Below are positions 50,802-61,085 of a stretch of DNA of 64,000 bases, one piece after another. Source of the DNA: Lindgomyces ingoldianus. Lineage: Eukaryota > Ascomycota > Dothideomycetes > Pleosporales > Lindgomycetaceae. The stretch spans positions 1 to 64,000 of the forward strand of contig NW_022985229.1 of assembly GCF_010093535.1 (NCBI RefSeq), in the 5' to 3' direction. Numbering within the stretch: position 1 is the stretch's first letter; each line of letters starts with the position of its first letter. Made by a program: the position numbers and the translations under genes. The notes beneath the pieces were generated by a model that saw only the letters and a program-made list of their open reading frames with translations, made no database searches and was not told where the DNA came from.

Positions 50802-52143
50802 CAGTAGGTGCCAGGAAGTGATCATCCTCCGCACCGTGCGCAAGCGAATACGATCTGCCCACGCAGTTTTATATGAGGATTTTGGGGATAGATTGCAATT
50901 AAAAATTAAAGCTTTTAATTTATATAATAGAATTAATAACAGAGAATCTTTTAGAGTAGCAATTGTTTACCAGCGGGTGGAGCCTCCCTAGGCAGCCCTG
51001 ACGTCAGCGACGCGCTAGGGCATAGATGATATACACTTCTGCTAATCTTCTAGCTTTAACCTATTCTACTCCTCCTTTAGGATAGACTCTATCTTTTTAA
51101 TATTGCTTATTTAGTGTCTTCTTTTTAAAATCTAAATCTTTATAATGCGCTAGAGGTTCTTAATAGGATTTAAATTAGGACTTTGTGCTAGCTACACTAT
51201 ATAATCTATGCAAAGCTTTTCTTAGAAACCTGCGGTTATCTTTAACCTATGGTATAAAGCCCTATTCTTCTGCTACAACACAATACTGTGTTTTTTAAAG
51301 ACTTTAGCATAAAATAGCTGCGTGTAAGTAGCTAAGACCTTATTATAGTATCTTCTTAAGTCTATCTGCTTGCCTTAAGGCAGTATAACTAGCTCTAACT
51401 TAAAATTCTAGGATATAGCTGCCTATACTCTAACAGAGCTTCTCCTGCTCTTAAAAGTAGGCTTTAGGTATTAAGATTTATACACACACAATACCCCCTT
51501 CTTCTGCTTGCAGTATTAGGTAGTAGAGATAAGTCCTACTTTAAAAGTTAATTTATTAGAGAAGTAGACACATTTAAAGTTGTTGTTATCCTAGGTTTTT
51601 ATGCAGGCACTTTAGCAACAATAATTAAGCTTGTAGGAGGGCTTAAGGTAGGGCTTAGCGCGCAGTTTAAATGCGTAGTACTTGTTTTTTTGCAGGTATC
51701 ACTTTACTATATTAACGCAGATTGCAGTTGTTGTTTTTCTAGAAGTAGTAAGTACTTTATATGTTTTAAAGGGAAACTGCTTTAAGTGTTGTACTAATTG
51801 TTGCTCTGCGCGCTTATTAAGCTTTAGGGGTCTCTTTATGCAACAGGCCTTTTTCTAGGGCTTATTTTTGCATTTTTGCAACTGCTTAAGTATTAACTTA
51901 ATTAATAAAATTAGAATAGGAAAAGTCTTCTATATCTTTAAGAGGCTAAAACTAATATAAGAGAGCGCCTAGATGCTAGCAAGGGTAGGCTTATTGTATT
52001 CACAGCGAGCAGTTTTGGGTTGGGAAGGCATGGTGGTAGTGTGGAGAAGGAGGAGAACGAGTGGTGCGGAAAATTTTGAGGTGTGTGGGTTGACCTGATA
52101 TAGTAAGTTAAGCGAGAGGATGATGACTTCTTGGCACCTATTG
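50802..52143 (-). mobile_element. Tc1/mariner element
   Basis: 1342 bp with 28-bp TIRs, CA(G/A)TAGGTGCCA(G/A)GAAG, and a TA target duplication (50800-50801, 52144-52145). It is inserted in the Fot1 family 1 element. Its ends are much less RIP-mutated than its middle. Confidence 0.9.
50967..52031 (-). pseudogene. Tc1/mariner transposase, RIP-degraded
   Basis: The frame starts MPSQPKTARCEYNKPTLASI. It has a decayed helix-turn-helix part (KLNKRAEQQLVQHLKQFPF) and then the DDE domain, with PTFKSRRSSV, AAIS*NFKLELVILP (canonical VWAAISWNFKSELVIL), YNKVLATYTQLFY and LAQSPNLNPIKNL (canonical DWPAQSPDLNPIENLW). The second catalytic Asp is Asn here through a transition. About 355 codons to a TAA at 50967, a normal mariner length. 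Many stops; inactive. An uninterrupted overlapping plus-strand frame at 50797-50991 is not a gene. Confidence 0.85.
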
Positions 52144-53112
52144 TACTATTAGTAGCTACTATTTACTAGTTATTAACAGCTATAAAAGATATAACTTACT
52201 TTATTTTTAGTAATACTATAAAAATAATAAAATTATTACTATTTATATACTTTTTTACTTATTACACTTTTTATAGCTACTTAATATAAGTTATTTTACT
52301 TTTTTAAAAAAGTGTATAAGCGCTAAGCTAAAAACCTTATATATAACTAAATTACTTATATTATAAAAATAAAGTTTCTACTATACTTTAAAGTAGCTTA
52401 TAATACTATAATTATATTTAGTACTATTTAAAAAAAGTTTTAAAATACTAAATTAGTTTCTTTTAACCTATAATAAGTTATAATAAGCCTTAATATAAAG
52501 TTACGCACTTTATTATTACTACTACTTATATATAATAAGCCTTAGTAGTTATAAACTCTTAGTAATACTTTAAAACTTAAGTTATAATTAATACTTATAA
52601 AAATAAAAATTTAAAAGTATATAAATAGTTTACTAACTTTTATAGTTAAGGTGTTTAAAAAAGTTTTAAAAAAAGTAGTAATAATTATGCATAAGCTAGT
52701 ATTAGTATAATAAAAAAATAATAAGCTTTAAGTAGCTAATAAAGCTGCTATATAACATAAATTATATAAAAAAAGTAAATTAAAGTAAAAAAAACCTTAA
52801 TAATTTAAAAAAGCTTATACTTAATAGCTTTAAAGAAGTTTAAAGCGCATAGTAATAAAAAAAAGGTAAAAAAGTAAGTATAAGCTAAAGTAGGTAAGCT
52901 ATCCTAAAGGCGCTATAGATAGTATAATTAGACTAAACATAACACACAAATGTGTAAGTAAGAAGTAAAAGTAGTATTTAAATAATATTCTAGGCTGTAC
53001 TGTACTATATAGTGCTAGAGCGGGTTATTATAGGCTATAATAGAGTTTGTTAGGGTAGGGTCTTAGCAAAAGTAAGCAACTTAGGTGTGTAAGCAACTCG
53101 CCTGTGAAGTAC

Positions 53113-53296
53113 TGTGACGGCGCGTACTGCGTCACATGCTCTGCGGCATCAGCTCCCTCGCTTGCGCAACAAGTAGCGCCTTGGCAGGGGGCACACATGT
53201 ATATTTAAACTCGCAGAGCAGCTCCTCTGCTTCTTAGTTTAATCTAGTTAGGTTACACCACCTCTTGCTTGTAGCTTGAGCATGCCGACTGTGACA
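53113..53296 (+). repeat. LTR-P, left arm of the palindrome
   Basis: 184 bp, TGTGACGGCGCGTACTGCG to GACTGTGACA. It is colinear with the solo LTR at 36221-36404 and lacks that copy's transitions. Confidence 0.88.
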
Positions 53297-53679
53297 TTAG
53301 ATTAAACTCCTTAAGTGACATGAAAGCTTGAGTATATATGCACATGCACACGCCCAAGTTTTTTCACGCACACGCACACGCACACGACTCCGGGTCGATA
53401 GACGCCGACATACCCCGTCAAGTCGACGGTGGAGACAGTGCGCGACCCCTCTTCTGATCTTGGAGGGTAAAAAGTGGTGAGGGTATGAGCATACTCTAAC
53501 TGATCTTACCCTCCAAGATCAGAAGAGGGGTCGCGCACTGTCTCCACCGTCGACTTGACGGGGTATGTCGGCGTCTGTCGACCCGGAGTCGTGTGCGTGT
53601 GCGTGTGCGTGAAAAAACTTGGGCGTGTGCATGTGCATATATACTCAAGCTTTTATGTCACTTAAGGAGTTTAATCTAA

Positions 53680-53883
53680 TGTCACGGTCGGCATGCTCAA
53701 GCTACAAGCAAGAGGTGGTGTAACTCAACTAGATTAAACTAAGGAGCAGAGGAGCTGCTCTGCGAGTTTAAATATACATGTGTGCCCCCTGCCAAGGCAC
53801 TACTTGTAGCACTAGCGTGCTACTCGTTGCGCAAGCGAGGGAGCTGATGCCGCAGAGCATGTGACGCAGTACGCGCCGTCACA
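53680..53883 (-). repeat. LTR-P, right arm of the palindrome (inverted)
   Basis: 204 bp, TGTCACGGTCGGCATGC to CGCGCCGTCACA, the reverse complement of the left arm plus about 20 extra bases near 53810-53830. Confidence 0.87.
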
Positions 53884-53892
53884 AGTACGTTA

Positions 53893-54531
53893 AGTGTTAT
53901 ATTTACTACTTTTTTAAATACAACATATTTATCTAATAATAAGGTTAACACATATAACAACTTTAATAATAAGTAACAACTATAGAGATGCATTTTAGTC
54001 TTACTAATAAAATTAAGGCAAAGAGATGCACGCTAGTAACAGACACAGATTAGAGACCTACCTATTATTATAAAAAAAAGAGGGTAAAAAAAGTACACGT
54101 AAAAAGAAAAGTGTTAGTTATAATAATAATAAAAAGTATAGTAAAAACTAGTTAAGTAAGCTGTAAGAACGCAGCTAAGAAGAAAAAAGTAAATGTTATA
54201 ATTTTATTAAAGCTTATAAACAAAAACATAGACTAGACTCTAGCGCCTAGAAGATAATAAGCATAGATTCTAACAAGGGTTATGTAACTAGGTTATATAA
54301 TAATAAACAATTGCAGCTAACACAAAGAGATTATTAAGATTATAGTAATATTTTTTTAAGTATGTAATCTATGTAATCTAGAACTTATATATATACTTAC
54401 GCTCTAACTTTTCTTAAAGGTTAGTGTTAATATTTAAATAGATAGTATTGTAGCTTATAATAGCATTATATAATAATATTATATTACTCTTTTATATAGA
54501 GCGTTACCCTTACGAATCCTCTTTATACTAT
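53893..54531. other. RIP-degraded AT-rich spacer
   Basis: No frame, TIR or LTR recognised. Scattered lysine-rich open bits are typical of mutated repeats. Confidence 0.5.
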
Positions 54532-54893
54532 TGTAACGGCGCAGGCAAGACAATGGGTCCGAATGCGGTATGAATCCACTCAGAGGCATATGGGAGTGCG
54601 TGGGGACTCAGAGACCTGGGAATACCAATGACACCTATAGGCCTTGTACGTAGGATATCAGAAAACTACCGAGCTAGCTACGGGGGCGAGGTGCGACTAA
54701 ATACATGAGGGAATAGGGGTACAGCAGGGGGCAGGGCATAGTCGGGGCCAGGTCGAGGTCGGGGCCGATACGGGGGCCTTCCGGAGGTTCCGGGCGACCT
54801 GACGATTCATGAGAATCGAGTCAGGGCCGGAGCCGATACGGGGACCCTTCGGATAGGTTCCGGGCGACCCGAGATGGAACGAGAATCGTTACA
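54532..54893 (+). repeat. Solo LTR, family LTR-A, unmutated
   Basis: 362 bp, TGTAACGGCGCAGGC to AATCGTTACA, flanked by ACTAT on both sides (54527-54531, 54894-54898). It is GC-rich with no sign of RIP. It contains two imperfect units of about 65 bp (54753-54890) where the copy at 2241 has one. The left end matches bases 1-32 of the window exactly. The 79-codon minus-strand open frame here is not supported as a gene. Confidence 0.92.
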
Positions 54894-54898
54894 ACTAT

Positions 54899-55613
54899 TA
54901 GACAAGGCGAAACACGTGACTAACTCTCTGCATACACCTGCGTAAGCTGAACAGACTATACACCTGCTTCTGCTACAACTTCCTACAATTTCGCTTCCCC
55001 CTTCTTCTCTTTTATCTACTAGTCTAGTATCACGTGACAAGCTCACGTGGTAAGTAACGTAACAAGTAGTACAGCTATAATAATTCTTAGTTAAGCTAGT
55101 GTATAGTAGAGAAGGTTTGTAATCACATATTATTTAAAAAATTATAAAACTCTCTTAGACATCTAGATAGAGAAAGCGCTTTTAAGCTTCTAATTAGCTA
55201 GTCTTATTAGTTAAGAAGCTAGTAGGAGGTTCTTTTCTAGTTATAGAGTTCTTAGAGGCTCTAGGCTTCTCTATACAGTCTGCTAAGCACCTGAGATAAA
55301 CTATATATATAAGTAAGATAGAAGCTAGTCCTATTACGTTATAGAGTTATAAGCTAATGTTAATAAGCTAGAGCTAGGCGCTAACCCTAATAAGTAGAAG
55401 CTAGTCCTCATGACTTAACAAGCAGTGAAAGAGTGATATCCTGTGAAACACCTTCCGCACAGATACACATTCTTATCAACGAATTAGTTCACATAAAGGA
55501 CAAAGGCGTAATCACTTTAAACACAACAACCTTGTTTCTACATCTGTGTCCAACGCATATAGACTCTGCGAAAGTTGATAGGTACCTTGTATTTTCCTCC
55601 GTACTGTTCAAAA
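54899..55613. other. Intergenic sequence downstream of the F-box gene
   Basis: The first half is mixed, the middle (55060-55400) TA-rich and RIP-like, the last 200 bases unmutated. An 81-codon plus-strand open stretch (55433-55678) overlaps the end of the F-box gene and has no domain. Nothing else is visible. Confidence 0.5.
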
Positions 55614-56698
55614 CTACACAAAGATGGCAGCATCAGGGCATTCTGCTACATAGTCCCGGAGAGGAGCCGCCTCAATAACATTTCTGCCATCAACGTCGAC
55701 AATCTTAAGCCTAAAAAAGTAATGCGGGTAATATTGTAGATTACTATCGCCACGACTCTGTTTCCATCGCAAATTAGGAGACAGAGCAAGCAGCCTGATA
55801 ATTGACCCTTTTGAGTGAAGGCGCGTCAGAATTACTGTAGCAAAGTGATGCGCTATCTGACCAACTTTTTCGATCCAATTCCGGTCTTCTCTGTTGGCTT
55901 CATCTTCCCAAAAACCAAGCCCACTCAATATGCGGAGCGCACGGATACTTGGAGCTGCTGAAATTGTGTCGAGTACCTCATAGAGTCTAGGGGACAATGG
56001 GAATAGAATTTGGCAGTCCATGGCGTATCCGGGATAACTTATCCGGATGCTATATGCAAAGTATTGCACATTTGGGCACAATTCCAAGATACGTACTATC
56101 TTCGAGTTCCAATGAGAGGCCCCATTGACCCATCGATTACATGAGACGTGCAACTTCTTCAGTGTCCCGTGCGCGCTAAAACAAGTTTCCAAGTCAAGGC
56201 AAAGAATAGATAAGAAGTCGATTTCGAGTTCCTGCAGGCCTGAAAACGAGCACAACAAGTCCTTTACCGCATCTTCAGTGTCGCCTTCATCGCCCGCTAT
56301 CTCGTCTTTCCTGGTACGAACTGTGAGAACCTTGAGTTGAGTCCCCATCTTGGTAATATATGCCGCAACTGTATATAGAAAAGAGGTAACCTCGTCACAA
56401 TATTCAAGTTTCAGGGAACGGAGGGCGGTAAATCGATAGACCCTGTAAGTTTGTCCTCTGCACCAGATAGATCCATGTCAGCAAGAAGAAGTCGACTAAG
56501 CGTTCTCGGACATTGTTCTGGCATCACACCATTCCTATAGAGCGTCGTCAAAGGTATTCGGTCGACCCGATCAGGCCAGGTTTGCCGCCATCCGCAAATC
56601 TCGAGGCAATCGAGCAGAGGCGCAGCTTTCAGAAAGAGGCCACTACAAGTCATCTCACAATTGTGAGTGACTTCACGATGTTCGCCCTCGGTTGATTG

Positions 56699-56900
56699 TC
56701 TTGCATGAGCTGAGGAGGGGACATATGGCAAACGACTCGACAAGGGAGCGAGATCCAAACAAGGTGGAATGAGTGTATTGTAAGGTCTGAGGAGCTCGAT
56801 AGAGCTCTAAGCTGACTATATACTGTACGAGACAGGAGCTATGCCTAATGAGTGAATAGTGCAGTACATGGGTATGATATCGCGTGAGACACGTGCGACA
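56699..56900 (-). repeat. Copia-3 3' LTR
   Basis: 202 bp; on the minus strand it begins TGTCGCACGTGTCTCACGC. The last bases on that strand (GCAAGA) do not form the usual CA end, so the outer limit rests on the target duplication. Confidence 0.78.
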
Positions 56901-56999
56901 CACCCCCCCAGCTTTGACAAAGTAAATACTAAAGCAAAGCTGTACAAAGAGAAATAATAGACTGCAGGTGTACAGTAGTGCACTTAAAAGCGTGAAACA

Positions 57000-59309
57000 G
57001 CAAAAGAAGTTAGCTTAGGCTTAGGCTTTAAAGCTAATGTTAGTAGAGTAAGCCTTTAGGGCGTTACTTAGGCGGATAAGGCCTAGTTGTTTAATAAAGG
57101 CTTAATGCTTTTATTAAGGTAGGAACTTAGTAAGGCTGTTAGGCAGCATGTCTGCGGTAGGGATCTACTGTATGCGAATCCTTCTTTTCTAAGGCTTATA
57201 ATTAATTAGAGCTGTGTGCTAAGTAGTTATAGCTTACTTAAGATTATTATTATTAGTCTTAAAGTCTATAGCTGCGTCGCCTGTTCACAGACAGACCTTA
57301 ATAACTAATAGTAGCTTGTTGTTAGAGCTATTATCTAGCGTGTTATTAAGGTTATGTTAGGAGACTAAGTTAATGTTAGTTTCCCTTTTAGAGTTAACCT
57401 CTAGAATAGTTTCTAGAGTTATTTTAGGAGAGGGCATATAATAGAGGGAGCCTTGCTGGCGCTTTTTGTGCGGCTAATTGCTAGGTCTCTTATTGCGCTC
57501 CTTAAGCTCTAGAAGCTCTTTTGTAAAATTAATGTAATCCTTATTATTTAAGGTATTGTCTTGCGTAATAGGTTGCTGTGCAAGGTCTTTAGCAGCTATA
57601 ACTATTAGCAAAATAGATCTAATGCATAGATCCTCTGTGCGCGATACTAGGGCCTAGTGACCCCTAGTTTAAGTAGTAAAGCAGATTAGTAATTAAGTGC
57701 TATTATAGAGTTGTTTGTATACAAGGTTGTCTCTAGAGTTAAAATATATGTCCTGTCCTTAAGAAAGAGATACAAGACTAGTAAACATGCTAGGGATGTA
57801 GGCTACATTATTTAGGTTTATCTTAGTAGGTCCTCTAGGACCCTTTACAGTAAGTGTGACTGTGCCCTATGCTAGTATAGGAAGGTGTTGGCTGCCGGCC
57901 CTAAGTTAGTCTAATGGGGATGAGCTCTGAGTCCATTAAAAGTTAGCTAGATTGTTGCAAACATAGATGTCTGCTCCAGGATCTAGGATCTATAAGTGCT
58001 AGAGAGGATTCTCTTTGTTATCTAGCTCTGCAGCATGTTCCTTACTTATAAGGTTTGTTGTAAAGCTTATAAGAGTAGCTGCTAATTGCCTAGTGCTAGT
58101 TAGAGCATTAGGTGGATTCTAGTTAGTGGAATTATTAGGAGCTAGCGTCTTAGAGATTGCAGTTAGATTTAGACTAGGTTAAAACTGTAGGCTTTAATTG
58201 TACAATTAAGTTGCGTGACTAGATAATTAAGTTAGCTAATAATAGTTACTATTATTGCTGCCCCTTTTATGTCCTCTTCCTTAGTTTAGTTAGTCTCTTA
58301 GCGGTGGAGGAAGGTCTCTGTTCTTAAGCAGCTTAGCTTTTACTTTAAGCTAAGGATTGCTGCTTATCTGCTTATTATATTCCTGCTAGAGGAAAGTAGG
58401 GATTTAGAACCCTTTAGGTCTTAGTTAAGGATTATTAATCCTGCAGTTCTTTAATTTGTGGCGGCCTCCACAGAAGTCGCATATAAACTGCTGTTGTTGC
58501 TGTTCTAGTGTGGACAAGCGTCCTTAGTATGTGGCGAAACTGCTGTGGGTGACGCTAGGTTGCTAAGCTAGCTGTGATTATTACTAATTTTTAAAGAACT
58601 TTAGACAGCTAGTAAGGAAATTAGGTAGATCCTTATTAGTCTGTTTATGCTAGACTAGGATTAATTAGATGGCTGCTGCGCATCCAGGGTTTACGTCCAA
58701 AATTGCCAACACAAAGTTATAGTGTAGTTAATATTCTGTCACGTTTAGCAGGTGGACTAATTTAGCATTAATATATGCGTTCCTGTACGCTGTAATCTAT
58801 TAGTCTTGTTTTATTTTTAATGACCACTTCCTTGCGCGGTTGTATGCTGTTTGTGCGCTCTGCTTGAGCTGCTTGTTAGAGGGCTCTAGGATTGCCTTTA
58901 AGGCCTTTAGCCTTTTGTAGATTGTTTCTTTGTCCCTAATAATAGAGTAGTTTAATGTGTTAATAGTGCTCTTAATAAGCACATAGATGTCTAATAGGGC
59001 TTTGTGTTAAGTTTAAAATAACCTTAGATTATTGCAGTAGTCTTTGCGGGCTATTGTGTAGCATCGCTAATTGTTAAGGTTTAGGTCAGAGACTATAGGG
59101 TTGGGACTGAGCTGGGTGCTGCCTGTATGAAACTTCGCGACCTCAGGCCTCTGTAGCATAGTGTTAACTAGGAGATTTTCTGGTGAGAGGTCTAGATTGA
59201 TATACTCCCAGACATATTCTCTAGTTGCTTGTGTCTTGATGCGACTAAACTAGGGCTGCCAGTCGCTCTTTTTTGTGAGCTGTACAGAGGCATCAATATT
59301 TGAAGTCAT
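57000..59309 (-). pseudogene. Copia-3 gag-protease remnant
   Basis: The frame opens MTSNIDASVQLTKKSDWQP, a common fungal Copia Gag start, then REYVWEYINLD. An uninterrupted piece (58982-58800) reads NTLNYSIIRDKETIYKRLKA, followed by a zinc-knuckle-like DFCGGRHKLKNC near 58470 and an aspartic protease WLLDPGADIYVCN near 57970, with GTVTLTVKGPRGPT after it. Integrase and reverse transcriptase are not recognised in the remaining 0.9 kb. Stops and TA-rich changes show moderate RIP. Confidence 0.75.
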
Positions 59310-59317
59310 CTTTGGTG

Positions 59318-59486
59318 GACGAAAAGGTCGTCGTTCGGTTGATCAGGCTCAGCTGGTGAGCAATCAGTGATCGATGTTTTGGAATGGACAGAAGGTTATT
59401 GTCCTGTCGATCGGGCTCAGGTGGTGAGCAATCTGTGATCGATATGTGTAGAATGGACGGAAGGTTATCGTCCAGTCGATCGGGCT
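59318..59486. repeat. Tandem repeat of about 68 bp beside an assembly gap
   Basis: About two and a half units of GAATGGACAGAAGGTTATCG followed by TCGATCGGGCTCAGGTGGTG and GAGCAATC run into the gap. They lie just upstream of the Copia-3 Gag start. The array probably continues into the Ns and may be what stopped the assembly. Confidence 0.85.
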
Positions 59487-59935
59487 NNNNNNNNNNNNNN
59501 NNNNNNNNNNNNNNNNNNNNNNNNNNNNNNNNNNNNNNNNNNNNNNNNNNNNNNNNNNNNNNNNNNNNNNNNNNNNNNNNNNNNNNNNNNNNNNNNNNNN
59601 NNNNNNNNNNNNNNNNNNNNNNNNNNNNNNNNNNNNNNNNNNNNNNNNNNNNNNNNNNNNNNNNNNNNNNNNNNNNNNNNNNNNNNNNNNNNNNNNNNNN
59701 NNNNNNNNNNNNNNNNNNNNNNNNNNNNNNNNNNNNNNNNNNNNNNNNNNNNNNNNNNNNNNNNNNNNNNNNNNNNNNNNNNNNNNNNNNNNNNNNNNNN
59801 NNNNNNNNNNNNNNNNNNNNNNNNNNNNNNNNNNNNNNNNNNNNNNNNNNNNNNNNNNNNNNNNNNNNNNNNNNNNNNNNNNNNNNNNNNNNNNNNNNNN
59901 NNNNNNNNNNNNNNNNNNNNNNNNNNNNNNNNNNN
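59487..59935. other. Assembly gap (449 N)
   Basis: Unknown sequence within Copia-3, expected to hold the rest of the tandem repeat and most of the 5' LTR. Open frames spanning it are meaningless. Confidence 0.99.
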
Positions 59936-60620
59936 AGGAGCTATGCCTAATGAGTGAATAGTGCAGTACATGGGTATGATATCGCGTGAGACACGTGCGA
60001 CAGATTGTTCTCCAATATAGATCCGGAGGGACTTTAACGACCTTAGTGCTGAACTGAACAAGGGAGTCTGCTCAGCCATCCAAGGCCCTGCGTCGTGCAT
60101 GTCCATGTCGGAAAAATCCAGTCGCGCTCGAAAGGTTCGAAGATTCGACTGGTGACGTAGCAGACTTAGAAGCTGCTTTGAGTCAAGGGGGGTTTCTTTG
60201 GCGCTATCCAACTCAAGCAATTGGTCGTCGCGCAATAGGTGCATAAAGCTTGAGAATAGGGCATCGTAATCGGGTCTGACGTGGTTCCCACCCGCGGCTA
60301 GTGTACGAATATCTTGGAAGCAAGCTTGTCGTTCTTCTGATAGCTTCTGAAAGTCTTCTGCAAATGTGCCTTGGAAAGTCGTCGTGAAGTCTCTCCACAT
60401 TCTGGGCCTCATGAGATGGTTCCATTCCTAACAAAAATGGTCAGCATGTCAAAGTGCAACAGACATTCCACCACGGAGGCTCCATTACCCGGCTGACCCG
60501 ACGCGCATTGCCTTGGTCAAATTTGGATCGAACAAAATCGAAAATCTCAAGCTTGAGGTCTCTTGAAAGAGCTGAGAATGTTAATTTAGATACATTAGCA
60601 GAGTTGTCGGTTTTATACAT

Positions 60621-61085
60621 CGCGCAAATAGCTCTATCAAAAAGGTTTCGTGAAATTATGATGTGAAATCAGAATGAGTTCCGGGCGAGTGAGTGAAACA
60701 GAAGAAGAACGGATGGTAGCAGATATAGCAAGAGAAAGGATCAAGCGTCTTTTCGGAAGGGGCCAAGACAACTCTGTGCCACACACAGTGAGAGAGCCTC
60801 GCCTCAATCAATCTCCAGGACCGGACTGAGTAGAACTATGCGAGGTAAGACAATGCGGGCCAGGGAAAGAGGCGTACTGGCGCTCGGAGCTGATGAGTCA
60901 GTTTGGGCGGTTATCTAGTGAATTAATGCCCCAGCCCAGCGACAGCGCGGTTGATCTATCGTATTCAAAAATCTATTGTGTGCGTTAATCCGTGCAATGT
61001 CTTGGCATTCGCGTCGCGTCTTTTCCGCCTCACCAAATCTATGAGAACTTTGACAAAGCGACAATTTGCCCCCATCTATGCCTAA
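60621..61085. promoter_or_regulatory. Upstream region of the F-box gene
   Basis: Unmutated sequence of balanced composition, no open frame of note. It is the presumed promoter of the minus-strand F-box gene. No motif is identified. Confidence 0.4.

Larger units (their letters stand above)
53113..53883. mobile_element. Palindromic LTR-derived element (inverted LTR pair)
   Basis: A 771-bp GC-rich palindrome: the left arm 53113-53470 is repeated in reverse at 53506-53883, with a 35-bp centre. Each arm is an LTR of the family at 36221 (184 bp left, 204 bp right) followed by about 175 bp of non-LTR sequence containing CACACG repeats. The LTRs face each other. The 5-bp duplication AGTAC (53108-53112, 53884-53888) flanks it, and removing it restores the Fot1 TIR. 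The right LTR has an extra 20 bp forming a small hairpin (TAGCACTAGCGTGCTA, about 53814-53830). There is no coding sequence. RIP has hardly touched it. Confidence 0.88.
48084..53890 (+). mobile_element. Fot1 family 1 element carrying three nested inserts
   Basis: TIRs ACGTACTTTACAGGCAAG and the inverse at 53065-53112 plus 53889-53890, with TA flanks (48082-48083, 53891-53892). Removing Fot1 family 2 (48560-50386), a mariner element (50802-52143), the palindrome (53113-53883) and their duplications leaves 1858 bp, matching the 1863-bp intact family member at 20973. The transposase frame is on the plus strand and RIP-degraded. Confidence 0.9.
56699..60002 (-). mobile_element. Copia-3 LTR retrotransposon, internally shortened, with assembly gap
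   Basis: Target duplication GATTG (56694-56698 and 60003-60007); joining the flanks restores the F-box gene frame. The 3' LTR is 56699-56900. The 5' LTR is mostly in the N gap, but its last 67 bases (59936-60002) match the 3' LTR. A polypurine tract (minus strand GCTGGGGGGGTG) adjoins the 3' LTR. Gag starts at 59309. Less than 3 kb of interior is present, so most of pol is missing. Confidence 0.88.
55614..60620 (-). pseudogene. F-box/LRR-type protein gene, split by Copia-3
   Basis: Exon 1 (60620-60489) begins MYKTDNSANVSKLTFSALS and contains the F-box-like core LSRDLKLEIFDFVRS. A 61-bp GT-AG intron (60488-60428) with GCTGAC branch follows. Exon 2 starts EWNHLMRPRMWRDF at 60427 and runs to the transposon at 60003. 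After the transposon (56698 downwards) the frame continues GEQSTEGEHREV and on to leucine-rich segments such as LSRLLLADMDLSG. Near 56430 one base is missing relative to the frame (GSID then LTALRSLKLEYC is recovered by a shift). It then stays open to the stop at 55614. About 580 residues in total. F-box proteins select substrates for SCF ubiquitin ligases; the target is unknown. The gene is dead by insertion and, apparently, a frameshift. Confidence 0.78.

Noticed and set aside
53113..53883. Assembly artefact by false joining of reverse-complement reads
   Set aside because: Not excluded, but the 5-bp AGTAC duplication, the 35-bp asymmetric centre and the 20-bp arm difference argue for a real insertion.
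54807..55046. 79-codon minus-strand frame
   Set aside because: Most of it lies in the GC-rich solo LTR and crosses the target duplication.
59465..60412. 315-codon frame across the N gap
   Set aside because: The gap and LTR part are not coding; only the portion above 60007 belongs to the F-box gene.
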